Assembly: GCA_041490445.1 (NCBI GenBank)
Contig: JBGPTF010000005.1
Span: 165,274-229,273, forward strand
Source of the DNA: JBGPTF01 sp041490445
GTDB taxonomy: Bacteria; Acidobacteriota; Terriglobia; Acidiferrales; UBA7541
DNA: 64,000 nucleotides
Direction: 5' to 3'
Positions within the stretch are counted from its first letter, which is position 1, and each line of letters begins with the position of its first letter. The notes under the pieces were generated by a model that was given only the letters and a program-made list of their open reading frames with translations, was not told the origin of the DNA and did not search any database. Both the position numbers and the translations under genes were made by a program. This document shows, piece after piece, positions 54,836-63,733 of this stretch.

Positions 54836-55675
54836 CTAGCCGAAGCGTCCGGTGATGTAGGCTTCCGTTCGCGGATCAGCCGGTGTGGTGAAGAGCTGTG
54901 AAGTGGGATTGAACTCGATCAGCCTGCCGTCGAGCAAGAACGCCGTGAAGTCGCTCGTGCGGGCGGCTTGCTGCATGTTGTGGGTGACGATCACGATGGT
55001 GCAGCTTTCTTTCAATTGGAAGAGCAGCTCTTCGATTTTGGCGGTCGTGATCGGGTCGAGCGCGGAGCACGGCTCGTCGAGCAAGAGCACTTCCGGGTCC
55101 ACGGCCAACGCGCGGGCGATGCACAGCCGCTGCTGCTGTCCCCCGGAAAGGGCGTAAGCGGATTTGTGCAACTGATCTTTGACTTCATCCCACAACGCGG
55201 CGCGGCGAAGGCTGTGCTCAACGGCGTCGGCCAAACTTCCTTTCCAACCGTTGATTCGCAGACCGTAGGCGACGTTTTCGTAGATGGACTTGGGAAACGG
55301 GTTCGGCCGCTGGAACACCATGCCTACGCGGCGGCGCAGGGCGACGACGTCCATCGTGAAGATATCCTGGCCGTCGAGAAGCACTTCACCTTCGGTGCGC
55401 GTGTGGCGAAGCGTCTCCTGGAGACGATTGAGCGTGCGCAGGAATGTGGATTTGCCGCAGCCGGAAGGCCCGATGAGTGCGGTTACGTGGTTCGTCGCGA
55501 CTTCCAAACTCACATCGAAGAGCGCCTGCTTCGCGCCGTAATAGAAATTCAGCTTGGAGATTGTGAAGCGCGGCGGGACGTCCGGCGACACCTCCCGCTG
55601 TGATCGCTTCGGCAATTCCGGGATTGAGGTTTTGATGTTCATCGTTGGCCTGAGAACGCCACTCACAGTTATCAC
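54836..55675 (-). CDS. pstB: Phosphate ABC transporter ATP-binding protein PstB
   Basis: A 279-residue ABC ATPase: Walker A GPSGCGKST, Q-loop VFQRPNPFPKS, signature LSGGQQQRLCIARAL, Walker B LLLDEPCSALDP, H-loop THNMQQA. The GTG at 55675 directly follows the pstA stop with AGAGGA 5 nt upstream; ATG at 55642 is the alternative. Confidence 0.96.
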   Translation of the reverse strand: MITVSGVLRPTMNIKTSIPELPKRSQREVSPDVPPRFTISKLNFYYGAKQALFDVSLEVATNHVTALIGPSGCGKSTFLRTLNRLQETLRHTRTEGEVLLDGQDIFTMDVVALRRRVGMVFQRPNPFPKSIYENVAYGLRINGWKGSLADAVEHSLRRAALWDEVKDQLHKSAYALSGGQQQRLCIARALAVDPEVLLLDEPCSALDPITTAKIEELLFQLKESCTIVIVTHNMQQAARTSDFTAFLLDGRLIEFNPTSQLFTTPADPRTEAYITGRFG

Positions 55676-56527
55676 TTAAGTCCTCTGAAAGGAAGTGCCT
55701 CGCACGAGGATGAGTCGCGCGCCGATATTCGCCACCAACACAAGCCCCAGCAGCACCAGACCCGCAGCCCAGGCCTGCCGGTGCCAATCGTCATAGGGCG
55801 CGATGGCGTACGTGTAAATCATCACCGGCAGAGAAGCGGTGGGCTGATTCCAGCCTGGGCTCCAGAAACGGTTTCCGAAGGCGGTAAAGAGGAGCGGAGC
55901 CGTTTCTCCAGCCACGCGGGCGAGGTCGAGCAGCAACCCCGTGAGAATCCCACGGAACGCGGCCGGGATCACGACGGTCGCCACCGTCTTCCATTTGCTC
56001 GCTCCGAGCGCCATGGCGGCTTCGCGCAGCGAGCGCGGGACGCCCCGAAGAAACTCCTCGGTGCTGCGCACCGCGATGGGAATCATCATCACGCCCAACG
56101 CGAAACCGCCCGCCAGGGTCGAGAAATGGTGGACCGGCAGGACGGCCACCGCGTAGGCAAAAATGCCGATGACGATGGACGGGACGCCGTTCAGCAAATC
56201 GGTCACATAACGGACAATGAAGGAAAACGTCCTTCCGCCGAATTCCGCAAGGTAAACGCCGCCAAGAAAGCCAACCGGCACACCGAAGAGCGAGGCCAGC
56301 AGCAGTAGTTTCGCGCTGCCGACGATCGCATTGGCCATTCCGCCGCCGGTTTCGCCCACGGGCGCCGGGAGTTTCGTGAAGAAATTCCAGCTCAGATCTT
56401 TCCCGCCGTGATACGCCAGGTAACCGAGGATAAAAAGCAGCAACGAGACCGCGAGCAGGGCGCACGCGCCCGTGAGGCTGAGCATTACGATGCTGAGCGA
56501 TTTTCTCCAAATGACGCGAAGGTTCAT
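55676..56527 (-). CDS. pstA: Phosphate ABC transporter permease PstA
   Basis: A 283-residue permease with six hydrophobic segments and the EAA-type loop EFLRGVPRSLREAAMALGASKWKTV. It pairs with PstC. Its start overlaps the pstC stop by 4 bp (56524-56527). Confidence 0.95.
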   Translation of the reverse strand: MNLRVIWRKSLSIVMLSLTGACALLAVSLLLFILGYLAYHGGKDLSWNFFTKLPAPVGETGGGMANAIVGSAKLLLLASLFGVPVGFLGGVYLAEFGGRTFSFIVRYVTDLLNGVPSIVIGIFAYAVAVLPVHHFSTLAGGFALGVMMIPIAVRSTEEFLRGVPRSLREAAMALGASKWKTVATVVIPAAFRGILTGLLLDLARVAGETAPLLFTAFGNRFWSPGWNQPTASLPVMIYTYAIAPYDDWHRQAWAAGLVLLGLVLVANIGARLILVRGTSFQRT

Positions 56528-57507
56528 TCGGGAACGGCTCCCCGCTGCGTCGTGGCCAGGATGAGCAGCCGCGCGAGTCCATTGAGGATGAACGTGATCA
56601 AAAACAAGACCAGGCCCAACTCGACCAGGGCATGCAGATAGAGGTCGCCGGTTGCTTCGGTGAATTCGTTCGCGATCACGGCCGCAATTGTGTAGCCGGG
56701 CGCGAAGAGCGACGAACTGATTTTCGGATCATTGCCGATCACCATGGTGACCGCCATGGTTTCCCCGAGGGCGCGGGCAAGCGCAAGAAAAACAGATCCC
56801 ATGATCCCGCTCTTTGCAAAGGGCACAACGACACGCCAGGTGGATTCCCAGTGAGTGGCGCCAAGTGCGAGGGCCGCTTCGCGCTGGTCGCGCGGCACAG
56901 CCAGCAGCACTTCGCGCGACACCGAGATGATGAACGGAACGATCATAATGGCCAGTACGACGCCGCCCGCCAGGAAACCGACGCCGTACGCCGGTCCCTT
57001 GAACAGCGGCAGAAAGCCGAACGCCGAGCGGAGTCCCGGTTCGACCGTGGTTCGCAGGATCGGAACGAGGATAAAGACGCCGAGCAATCCGTAAATCACG
57101 CTCGGTACGGCAGCCAGCAAGTCGATGACAAAGGCGAGCGAATCGGAGATGCGCGGAGGCGCCAGCTCCGCCAGAAAGATCGCCGCGCCGATGCCGAGAG
57201 GCACCGCGAGCACGAGCGCAAGGACGGACGTGACGAGGGTGCCGTAAACGAAAGGAAGAGCGCCGAAGTGCTCGAAGACGGGGTCCCAGATGCGCGTGAA
57301 CAGGAAATGCCAGCCGAATTGCTCCCGCGACAAAAGGGAGTTGATCCAGAGCTGGTACACAATCAGGCAGGTGAGGAGGACAATGAACGAAGCGAAGATC
57401 AATGTGACGAGATGTGCGATCTCGTCTCCATTACGAAGCCGGCGCAGCAAAGCGCGCGGCGCCCACGGAGACGCCACGCGCTGAATCGCACTTGGCAGGG
57501 TGGCCAT
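56524..57507 (-). CDS. pstC: Phosphate ABC transporter permease PstC
   Basis: A 327-residue permease with six main membrane segments. PSVIYGLLGVFILVP and SREVLLAVPRDQREAALALGATHWES (EAA loop) are typical of PstC. It begins 5 bp after pstS, fully within the operon. Confidence 0.95.
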   Translation of the reverse strand: MATLPSAIQRVASPWAPRALLRRLRNGDEIAHLVTLIFASFIVLLTCLIVYQLWINSLLSREQFGWHFLFTRIWDPVFEHFGALPFVYGTLVTSVLALVLAVPLGIGAAIFLAELAPPRISDSLAFVIDLLAAVPSVIYGLLGVFILVPILRTTVEPGLRSAFGFLPLFKGPAYGVGFLAGGVVLAIMIVPFIISVSREVLLAVPRDQREAALALGATHWESTWRVVVPFAKSGIMGSVFLALARALGETMAVTMVIGNDPKISSSLFAPGYTIAAVIANEFTEATGDLYLHALVELGLVLFLITFILNGLARLLILATTQRGAVPE

Positions 57508-57512
57508 TAGTT

Positions 57513-58541
57513 TTACTGAATTAGCGCTATAGCTTTCAGTTCTTTGCTCACAACCTCGCGGGGCAGTTGGGCGTAGGCAAGCGCTTCCGTGTACTTCTGC
57601 CCATCCGTCATCATCCAGCGCAGAAATCCCTTGATGACATCCCGTTTTGTGGCATCGCTGATCTGAGCGGGGACCAACAGCCAGGTGAAGCTTGAGATTG
57701 GATAGGCGGTTCTCCCCGGCGCATTCGTGATGGATACACGGAAGTCGTCGGGCATCGCCTTCGCCGCGCCCGCTGCTGCTGCGCTCACGCTCGCCAGATC
57801 GGCTTTGACGAATACACCGGCCTCGTTCCGCACCCGCCCGTACGGCATCTGGTTCTGGATGGCGTAGATCAACTCCACATAGCCCAGAGAGTAGGGGGTT
57901 TGCTTGACAAGACCAGCCACGCCCTCATTCCCCTTGCCACCGAGGCCGATCGGCCAATTCACAGACGTGCCCTTGCCGACCCTGGTGTGCCAGTCGTTGC
58001 TGACCTTCGACAGATAATCCGTCCAGATGTAGGTTGTGCCGCTGCCGTCGGCGCGATGTACGACCACGATATCGTCTCCCGGCAAAGCCACGCCAGGATT
58101 CACCTTGGCGATAGCCGGGTCGTTCCATTTCGTGATCGTCCCGAGGAAAACCCCTGCCAGCGCCTCCGGCGTGAATTTCAGTTCGGCCGTGACGCCCGGA
58201 ATATTGTAGGTCGGCACGTCCGCACCCAGGACGGTCGGAAAATGCAGAATCCGGAAGCCGGCCTTTGCGAGCTGATCATCCGACATCGGTCCATCGGAGG
58301 CTCCGAAATCCACGGTGTGGGCCAGAACTTGACGGATGCCGCCGCCCGATCCGATCGATTGGTAATTGATCTGAATGTTCGGGTGGAGCTTGTGGTATTG
58401 GTCAAACCATTTGGAATACATCGGGTAGGGGAACGTGGCGCCTGCGGCATTGAGCGAAATCGTCCCAGACGACTGCGCCCCGGCCGGCCCGGCGAGAACC
58501 AGCAGCAGGGCAGCGAGCGCGATTCTCTTTGAGAAGTTCAC
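57513..58541 (-). CDS. pstS: Phosphate-binding protein PstS
   Basis: A 342-residue periplasmic protein with a signal peptide (MNFSKRIALAALLLVLAGPAGAQ). Phosphate-binding loops are GATFPYPMYSKW, GSGGGIRQV, DFGASDGPM and RADGSGTTYIWTDYL. The GTG at 58541 has AGGAGG 7 nt upstream. A Pho box lies 33-50 bp further upstream, so expression should rise on phosphate limitation. Confidence 0.96.
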   Translation of the reverse strand: MNFSKRIALAALLLVLAGPAGAQSSGTISLNAAGATFPYPMYSKWFDQYHKLHPNIQINYQSIGSGGGIRQVLAHTVDFGASDGPMSDDQLAKAGFRILHFPTVLGADVPTYNIPGVTAELKFTPEALAGVFLGTITKWNDPAIAKVNPGVALPGDDIVVVHRADGSGTTYIWTDYLSKVSNDWHTRVGKGTSVNWPIGLGGKGNEGVAGLVKQTPYSLGYVELIYAIQNQMPYGRVRNEAGVFVKADLASVSAAAAGAAKAMPDDFRVSITNAPGRTAYPISSFTWLLVPAQISDATKRDVIKGFLRWMMTDGQKYTEALAYAQLPREVVSKELKAIALIQ

Positions 58542-58573
58542 TTTTTATCCTCCTATGAGTTTCAGGTTCGTTT

Positions 58574-58591
58574 GTTACAGTCTTGTTACAG
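58574..58591 (-). promoter_or_regulatory. Pho box upstream of pstS
   Basis: On the minus strand CTGTAAC-AAGA-CTGTAAC, two identical 7-bp repeats spaced by 4 nt, the arrangement of the PhoB recognition site (consensus CTGTCAT-N4-CTGTCAT). PhoB is encoded at 62679-63380. Confidence 0.85.
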
Positions 58592-58620
58592 TTCCGTGAA
58601 AACCATGTAAACGAAAACAC

Positions 58621-60294
58621 CTAGAACTTGTAGATCACGTCGAACTGGAGCCTCTTGAGTATCGGCTCAGCTGGCGCAGGACTGGTCGCCGTGACCAGCG
58701 GGCGGCCGAACAATCCAGTGAACGCGAGCTGGACCGGCTTCCACGCCTGGTAAAAGACCTCGATGCGGTGCTGCGTCACGTTGCTGTTCTGGCGCAAGTC
58801 GCTGAAGTTGAACGCGCCCATCACCGCTTCGCGCTCAATGAACATCCGCGTGTAGGCGAACTGCCAGTCGCCCTTTTCCGAACTGCGCCCCAGACGCGAT
58901 TCGAGCCAGTAGCCGCGGCGCTGGCGCGGATCGCAGGTGGCGTTGAATGTGCCGCCCGCGGGGATGTTGCCGACGTTCGCGCAGGCTCGGGTGTTCTGGA
59001 CGTAATCGCCGAGCAGGCGAACCGGCCAGCGCGCGTGGCCCGTGTCGAAATCAAATTGCGCGATCGTGTCAAGCAGCGCGAACTGCGAAGCAAACTGCGC
59101 GTTCGTGACTTTGCCAGAAGAGTCCTTGAACGTCGCAATTGAGTTCACGACACTGCTGCCGCCGAGCGGGAGCAAGCCGTTCAGCGGGCTCGTGCTGTTG
59201 GCGATCCCGAGCGCGAACGCGATGGAGTCGGGATTGTGATAGTTGTAGAAGGCCACAGAACCACTGAACTTTACGCGGGCGCCGAACTGCCAGACTGTCT
59301 GGACCTGACCGCCATACACCACACTCAGCTTCTTGCTCTTATCCGTAGCCGAGACGCCGGAGACCTCGGCAAAGGGCAGCTCGAAACCGACCACGGCCAC
59401 TTTTTTCAGCGTGGAGTTTTTCAGGTCCCAGGCTACCGTCTGCGCCAGGCCTTCCGGATTGAGGTCATTATCCCAGGTCAATTCCGTGCGGTGAAAAGGA
59501 TAGGCAAACTTACCGCCGGTGAGAGTGAGAGCCTTGAAATACCTCGGATTGTAGTTGATGAACGCGCGGTCCACCGTGAACGGCTTGCGGGTGTAGAACT
59601 GGTTGAGCGTTTGATTCGTCGAAATCGGGTCGTTCAGATCGCCTGAGCCCAGCGAGAAGCCGCCGCTGATTTCATCGTTTAGCTTTGCGGTGGCGTTGAA
59701 GCGGAGCCGGAACCGTTCGCGGTTGCGCACCTGCGATTGGTTCGCTGGTCCGCCGAAGAAGGGCTCGTCGCGCAGGCGGAAGTCACCGCTGAAGCTGAAA
59801 GGCCCGATCTTCTTAATTCTTTCCTCCAGAGACTTTTGCGTACTGTTGACCTGATCCTGGAGCTTTCCGACTTTTTCGTTCAACGCAGACTCCGAGGCGG
59901 CCACTGTCTCGAGCTTCTTTGTGGAGGCGGGATCCGCCGTCGCCGCCGAGTTTTCGTGCGCGGCGCGTAGTTTCGTTTCCAGTTCAGCCATCTCTTGCTC
60001 TTGTTCCTGGAGTGTGGTGCGCTGGGATTCAAGTTCCTGCGACTGGGCCTGGAGCATCTCGCGGAGTTGCCGCAGCTCCATTTCCAGGGCGGAAGGAGTG
60101 GCTGGTGTCGGGCTCGCTTCCGTCTTTACCTCTGCCTTTGCCTCCGGTTTTGTGGAAGCAGCTAGTTTCACCGCCGGCGCAGCTTTCAAACTGCTTTTTG
60201 CCGCAGATGCGTCTTTCTTTGTTTCCTCAGCGGCGCTCGCCGCCGGAGAGACCGCGAGGCCCAACATCAAAAGCCACATGACAAACGCACGCAT
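58621..60294 (-). CDS. Outer-membrane porin with coiled-coil stalk, probably phosphate-related
   Basis: A 557-residue protein with a signal peptide (MRAFVMWLLMLGLAVSPAASA). An Ala/Lys/Pro-rich linker is followed by a coiled coil (about 70-155; LREMLQAQSQELESQRTTLQEQEQ). A 16- to 18-strand barrel-like domain begins at FSFSGDFRLRDEPFF and ends in the outer-membrane assembly signal DVIYKF. The coiled coil may reach peptidoglycan, as in SLH/OmpM-like porins. Position between phoR and pstS suggests a phosphate or phosphate-ester channel. AAGGAGG precedes the ATG. Confidence 0.88.
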   Translation of the reverse strand: MRAFVMWLLMLGLAVSPAASAAEETKKDASAAKSSLKAAPAVKLAASTKPEAKAEVKTEASPTPATPSALEMELRQLREMLQAQSQELESQRTTLQEQEQEMAELETKLRAAHENSAATADPASTKKLETVAASESALNEKVGKLQDQVNSTQKSLEERIKKIGPFSFSGDFRLRDEPFFGGPANQSQVRNRERFRLRFNATAKLNDEISGGFSLGSGDLNDPISTNQTLNQFYTRKPFTVDRAFINYNPRYFKALTLTGGKFAYPFHRTELTWDNDLNPEGLAQTVAWDLKNSTLKKVAVVGFELPFAEVSGVSATDKSKKLSVVYGGQVQTVWQFGARVKFSGSVAFYNYHNPDSIAFALGIANSTSPLNGLLPLGGSSVVNSIATFKDSSGKVTNAQFASQFALLDTIAQFDFDTGHARWPVRLLGDYVQNTRACANVGNIPAGGTFNATCDPRQRRGYWLESRLGRSSEKGDWQFAYTRMFIEREAVMGAFNFSDLRQNSNVTQHRIEVFYQAWKPVQLAFTGLFGRPLVTATSPAPAEPILKRLQFDVIYKF

Positions 60295-60653
60295 GCATTC
60301 CTCCTTGAGAGTTGACAGTCATATTGGAAGGCGTCTTCGATGCATTCTTGCAGTTGATCCATTTCCTTGCGGAGCACTGCAGGTTTCGCGAACGGTTGCA
60401 CCAGCTTGGGAGCGGGCTCGAGAAACAAGAGAGTGATCCGGCTGGGGCGCGGGGGACCGAAGAGTTGCAGCTCTCCGGAGCAGAATGGTTCAAGGGGCCG
60501 GCGTAGGGGGGACACCGGCCCCTTGTTGGGGTACGCGGTAGGATTCAGATCCGAGGTTGTGATTTGGGGAATCATCTGTTTGTGTTCGGCCTATAGGACT
60601 ACAAGGGTACGGAGCGCCGATGAACACAGCGTCAGAGGAATGTGAATTCTGCA
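60295..60653. other. Intergenic region between the porin and the phoU remnant
   Basis: No gene is supported. It includes the inverted repeat at 60491-60525 and, upstream of the porin start, an isolated half-site CTGTCAAC (minus strand, 60314-60321) that could be a degenerate Pho box. Confidence 0.4.
60491..60525. repeat. Perfect 11-bp inverted repeat, possible transcription pause or end
   Basis: CAAGGGGCCGG / CCGGCCCCTTG with a 13-nt G-rich loop and no T-run on either side. It lies between phoR-phoU' and the porin gene and could separate the two transcripts or stabilise an mRNA end. Confidence 0.5.
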
Positions 60654-60878
60654 TTACAGCGTTGGATCCGTTATTCCCTTCTTCGCGGCCTGTTCCAGAG
60701 CGCGGCCATGGCGGACATCTAAGCCGCGGATCCAGAAGAGGATATCCTCGGAAATGTTCGTGGTATGGTCGGCAATGCGCTCGAGATAGCGGGTGGCCAA
60801 AACGAAATGGAGATTCGGCGCCACCTGGGCCGGATCGGTTCGCATCCCCTCCATCATCCCATTGTGGGCGCGGCGCAT
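60654..60878 (-). pseudogene. C-terminal remnant of a second phoU
   Basis: The frame encodes only the last part of a PhoU protein (VAPNLHFVLATRYLERIADHTTNISEDILFWIRGLDVRHG), with the second metal-binding motif LERIADHTTNISED. The first repeat and most of the second are missing. It follows phoR by about 50 bp, where phoU stands in phoB-phoR-phoU operons. A complete phoU sits at 54158. Confidence 0.75.
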
Positions 60879-60925
60879 TGAGGCTCGATGAATCGCCGGT
60901 GAATGTTGGGAAACAATCGGGCAGG

Positions 60926-62689
60926 TCAGTCCGCGACCGGGACCGAAAAGTGGAAGAGCGAGCCCTGGCCAATGGTGCTCTCCACCCACAGGCGCCCGCC
61001 ATGCGCCTCGACGATGTGCTTCGCGATGGCAAGCCCAAGCCCAGTGCCTCCGGCCTCACGCGAACGTGCCGCATCAACACGGTAGAACCGCTCGAAGATG
61101 CGCTCCTGGTCAGACTGAGGGATGCCGATGCCCGTGTCGGCGACGGTGACGATAGCCCGCTGATCTTTGACTTCAGCGGTGACGCGAATGTGCCCGCCCG
61201 GGGGCGTGTACTGAACGGCGTTGTCCAGTAGGTTTTGCAGAACCTGGCGAAGGCGGCTCAGATCGGCACGGATGGGAGGTAAATCCAGAGGATTGTCCAT
61301 TTCAACGGAAAGCTGTTTCGCATCTGCTTGCAAGCGAGACGTTTCCACGCAGGGCGCAACCAGGTCGGCGATCGGAATCGGCTGAAATTCGAACTCCATT
61401 TTTCCTGCTTCAATGCGCGAGAGAGTGAGCAAATCGTCCGTCAGGCGCGCCAGGCGCTGGGAATGGTCACGAATGATGGTGACGAATCGGCGATTATTAA
61501 CTTCATCCTCCAACGCCCCGCCCAGCAAAGTTTCCGCGAAGCCCTGAATGGCAGTGAGGGGCGTCTTGAATTCATGGGAGACGTTGGCAACGAAGTCGCG
61601 CCGGATGCGCTCGAGACGGCGCAGTTCGGTGATGTCGTGCAGAACGACAACCGCGCCGAATGGCGGAGCTGTGCCGGACTGCGCCGGCACGGGCGCGGCC
61701 GTGACCGCGAAATTCCGCTGGCGGACCGTACCCACAGCAACTTCGCTTTGTACCACCTCTCCGCCCTCGAGTGCTTTGCGGATCGCTGCAATCAGGTCAG
61801 ACTGCCGGACGACCTCGATGAGCGGGCGGCCTTCGACCTTTTCTTTCACCAGTTCCAGGACTTCCAGAAATGCTTGGTTGCAAAAATTGAGCCTTTCGCG
61901 GGAATCGATCACGGCCACGCCCTCCATCATGCTGCGGAGAATCGTGGCCGATTGATTGCGCTCGTGCGTGAGGCTGCGAATGGTGCTGTCGAGGCGCTGC
62001 GCCGTTTCGTTGAGGGCGCGTGCCAGGTCGGCGAGTTCATCGCGCGAATTCTCTCCGGGGAGAGGGTCGAAGTTTCCGGCGGCGACACGGTGTGTGAATT
62101 CTTTGAGCCGTTTGACTCGCGCGGAGAACCGGCGTGAGAAGAGAAGCGAAATCGCACCCCCCAGGATCAACAAGATGAGCGATGCCACGAGCAACTCGCG
62201 CCGGATTTCAGCGAGGGCGTCGTTGATGTGCGCCAGAGGCAGCGCGAAACGGATCACCACGGGCGTCTTGCCCGGAGGCAGATACCGAATCGCATGGTAA
62301 ACGAGATCGCGGTCCAAAGTGTGACTGTGGCGTACGGAGCTTCCCTCTCCCACAGCGAATGCTTGCCGGATCTCCGGACGATCGGAATGGTTCTCCATCG
62401 TTTCCGGATCGTGATCGGAGTCGGCCAGGACGACGCCCTCGGCGGTAATGACGGTCGCGCGGGCGCCGCTCTGCTTCATCCACGAGATCCACGCATTCAG
62501 GGCGGCGGGATCATTCAAGTCCGGAGGGCGGGCGCGGGCGATTTGTGCGAGGGAATCCAGGCGTTCTTCAGCGGCATGAAGATAGTCCTGGCGGAGCACA
62601 CGCGCGGCGTAGAAGTCCACTGCCAGCAGAACGGCCAGCAGCAGGGCCAGGTAGGTAAATCCGAGTTTCCAAAACAGCCTAACTCGCAC
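60926..62689 (-). CDS. phoR: Phosphate-regulon sensor histidine kinase PhoR
   Basis: A 587-residue kinase. Membrane segment 1 is at about 9-30, an extracytoplasmic sensor domain at 31-163, membrane segment 2 at about 165-186 and a HAMP at 187-240. A PAS domain is at about 245-355. HisKA follows with VSHEFKTPLTA (His372) and an ATPase domain with NLLDNAVQYTP, ADTGIGIP and GGTGLGLAIAKHIVEAHGG. E. coli PhoR has no large periplasmic domain, but this form is common in other phyla. It overlaps phoB by 11 bp. Confidence 0.93.
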   Translation of the reverse strand: MRVRLFWKLGFTYLALLLAVLLAVDFYAARVLRQDYLHAAEERLDSLAQIARARPPDLNDPAALNAWISWMKQSGARATVITAEGVVLADSDHDPETMENHSDRPEIRQAFAVGEGSSVRHSHTLDRDLVYHAIRYLPPGKTPVVIRFALPLAHINDALAEIRRELLVASLILLILGGAISLLFSRRFSARVKRLKEFTHRVAAGNFDPLPGENSRDELADLARALNETAQRLDSTIRSLTHERNQSATILRSMMEGVAVIDSRERLNFCNQAFLEVLELVKEKVEGRPLIEVVRQSDLIAAIRKALEGGEVVQSEVAVGTVRQRNFAVTAAPVPAQSGTAPPFGAVVVLHDITELRRLERIRRDFVANVSHEFKTPLTAIQGFAETLLGGALEDEVNNRRFVTIIRDHSQRLARLTDDLLTLSRIEAGKMEFEFQPIPIADLVAPCVETSRLQADAKQLSVEMDNPLDLPPIRADLSRLRQVLQNLLDNAVQYTPPGGHIRVTAEVKDQRAIVTVADTGIGIPQSDQERIFERFYRVDAARSREAGGTGLGLAIAKHIVEAHGGRLWVESTIGQGSLFHFSVPVAD

Positions 62690-63380
62690 GAGACTCGAAG
62701 AGATAGCCGGCGCCGCGCACCGTTTTCACGTAGGCGGGATGTTGCGGATCCGATTCGACCTTTTCACGCAGACGCCGGACGTACACGTCCACACTGCGCG
62801 GCGTGACGAATCGGTCGGTTCCCCAAACCGCATCGAGCAATTGGTCGCGCGTGAAAACTTTGTCCGGTCGCGAGGCTAGGAAATAGAGCAGGCGGAATTC
62901 GAGCGTGCTCAGTGGCACCGCCTTGCCGTTGCGGGTAACCCGGTAGGATGCCGGATCGATGCGCAGGCCGCCGACTTCAATCAGTTTTTCCGCGGCGCTC
63001 GCGGGTTCGGTGCGGCGCAGCAGCGCTTTGATCCGGGCGGCCAACTCGCGCGGGCTGAACGGTTTTGTGACGTAATCGTCTGCACCCAGCTCAAGCCCGA
63101 CGATCCGGTCCGCTTCTTCACCGCGCGCCGTGAGCATCAGGATGGGCAGGCGATTCAGTGTGTTGTCGCGGCGAATTTCCTTGCAGATCTCGAGTCCTGA
63201 GAGTTTCGGGAGCATCAGGTCGAGCAGCAAGAGATCGGGCGGGGATTTCCGAAGCTGCGCCAGTCCGCTGGGGCCATCGCTCGTGGACGTTACCTGGAAA
63301 CCCTCCTTTTCCAGGTTGTAACGCACCAGTTCGACAATGTCCCGATCATCTTCGACCAGCAGAATTTTCTTCATCGCCAT
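62679..63380 (-). CDS. phoB: Phosphate-regulon response regulator PhoB
   Basis: A 233-residue OmpR-type regulator. The receiver domain has acidic pair VEDD, phosphoacceptor D54 in LLLLDLMLP and K in VTKPFSPREL. The winged-helix domain ends FVTPRSVDVYVRRLREKVESDPQHPAYVKTVRGAGYLF. It should bind the Pho box upstream of pstS. The start may be ATG at 63380 or 63374. Confidence 0.94.
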   Translation of the reverse strand: MAMKKILLVEDDRDIVELVRYNLEKEGFQVTSTSDGPSGLAQLRKSPPDLLLLDLMLPKLSGLEICKEIRRDNTLNRLPILMLTARGEEADRIVGLELGADDYVTKPFSPRELAARIKALLRRTEPASAAEKLIEVGGLRIDPASYRVTRNGKAVPLSTLEFRLLYFLASRPDKVFTRDQLLDAVWGTDRFVTPRSVDVYVRRLREKVESDPQHPAYVKTVRGAGYLFESRAS

Positions 63381-63733
63381 TTTGGAGACTCAGTCGTCAC
63401 GCTCACCATAACGGAAACGTCACGCCCGAAGCAAGCAGGGCTCCTCTTCGGATCTGTTGGGCAGGCTGCGTCAGCGCGGCTCTTGGATGCTTTGTAGGCG
63501 CGGGCGAATCGCCCAAGAAGCTGTTTCACGCCGGGGCAAGCCTTTCGCGATTGAACCACTGCGCGCGTAAGCCGCTCCTGAACACTCTCCAGGGTTGTTC
63601 CATCCTCATCATTCCAAGGTGTTTCCAGAATCATTGTTCGATCTCGTTTGGCCAAGCGGCTGCTCTAGTCCGCCTGGCGGGCGGAGTCGAATGGCTCGCG
63701 AGGGACCGGCCGAGCCGGTCGGAGGACAGTCCG

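Noticed and set aside
63371..63655. 94-codon minus-strand frame upstream of phoB
   Set aside because: It overlaps the phoB start, has no ribosome-binding site and no recognisable domain. The N-terminal half looks protein-like but support is too weak.
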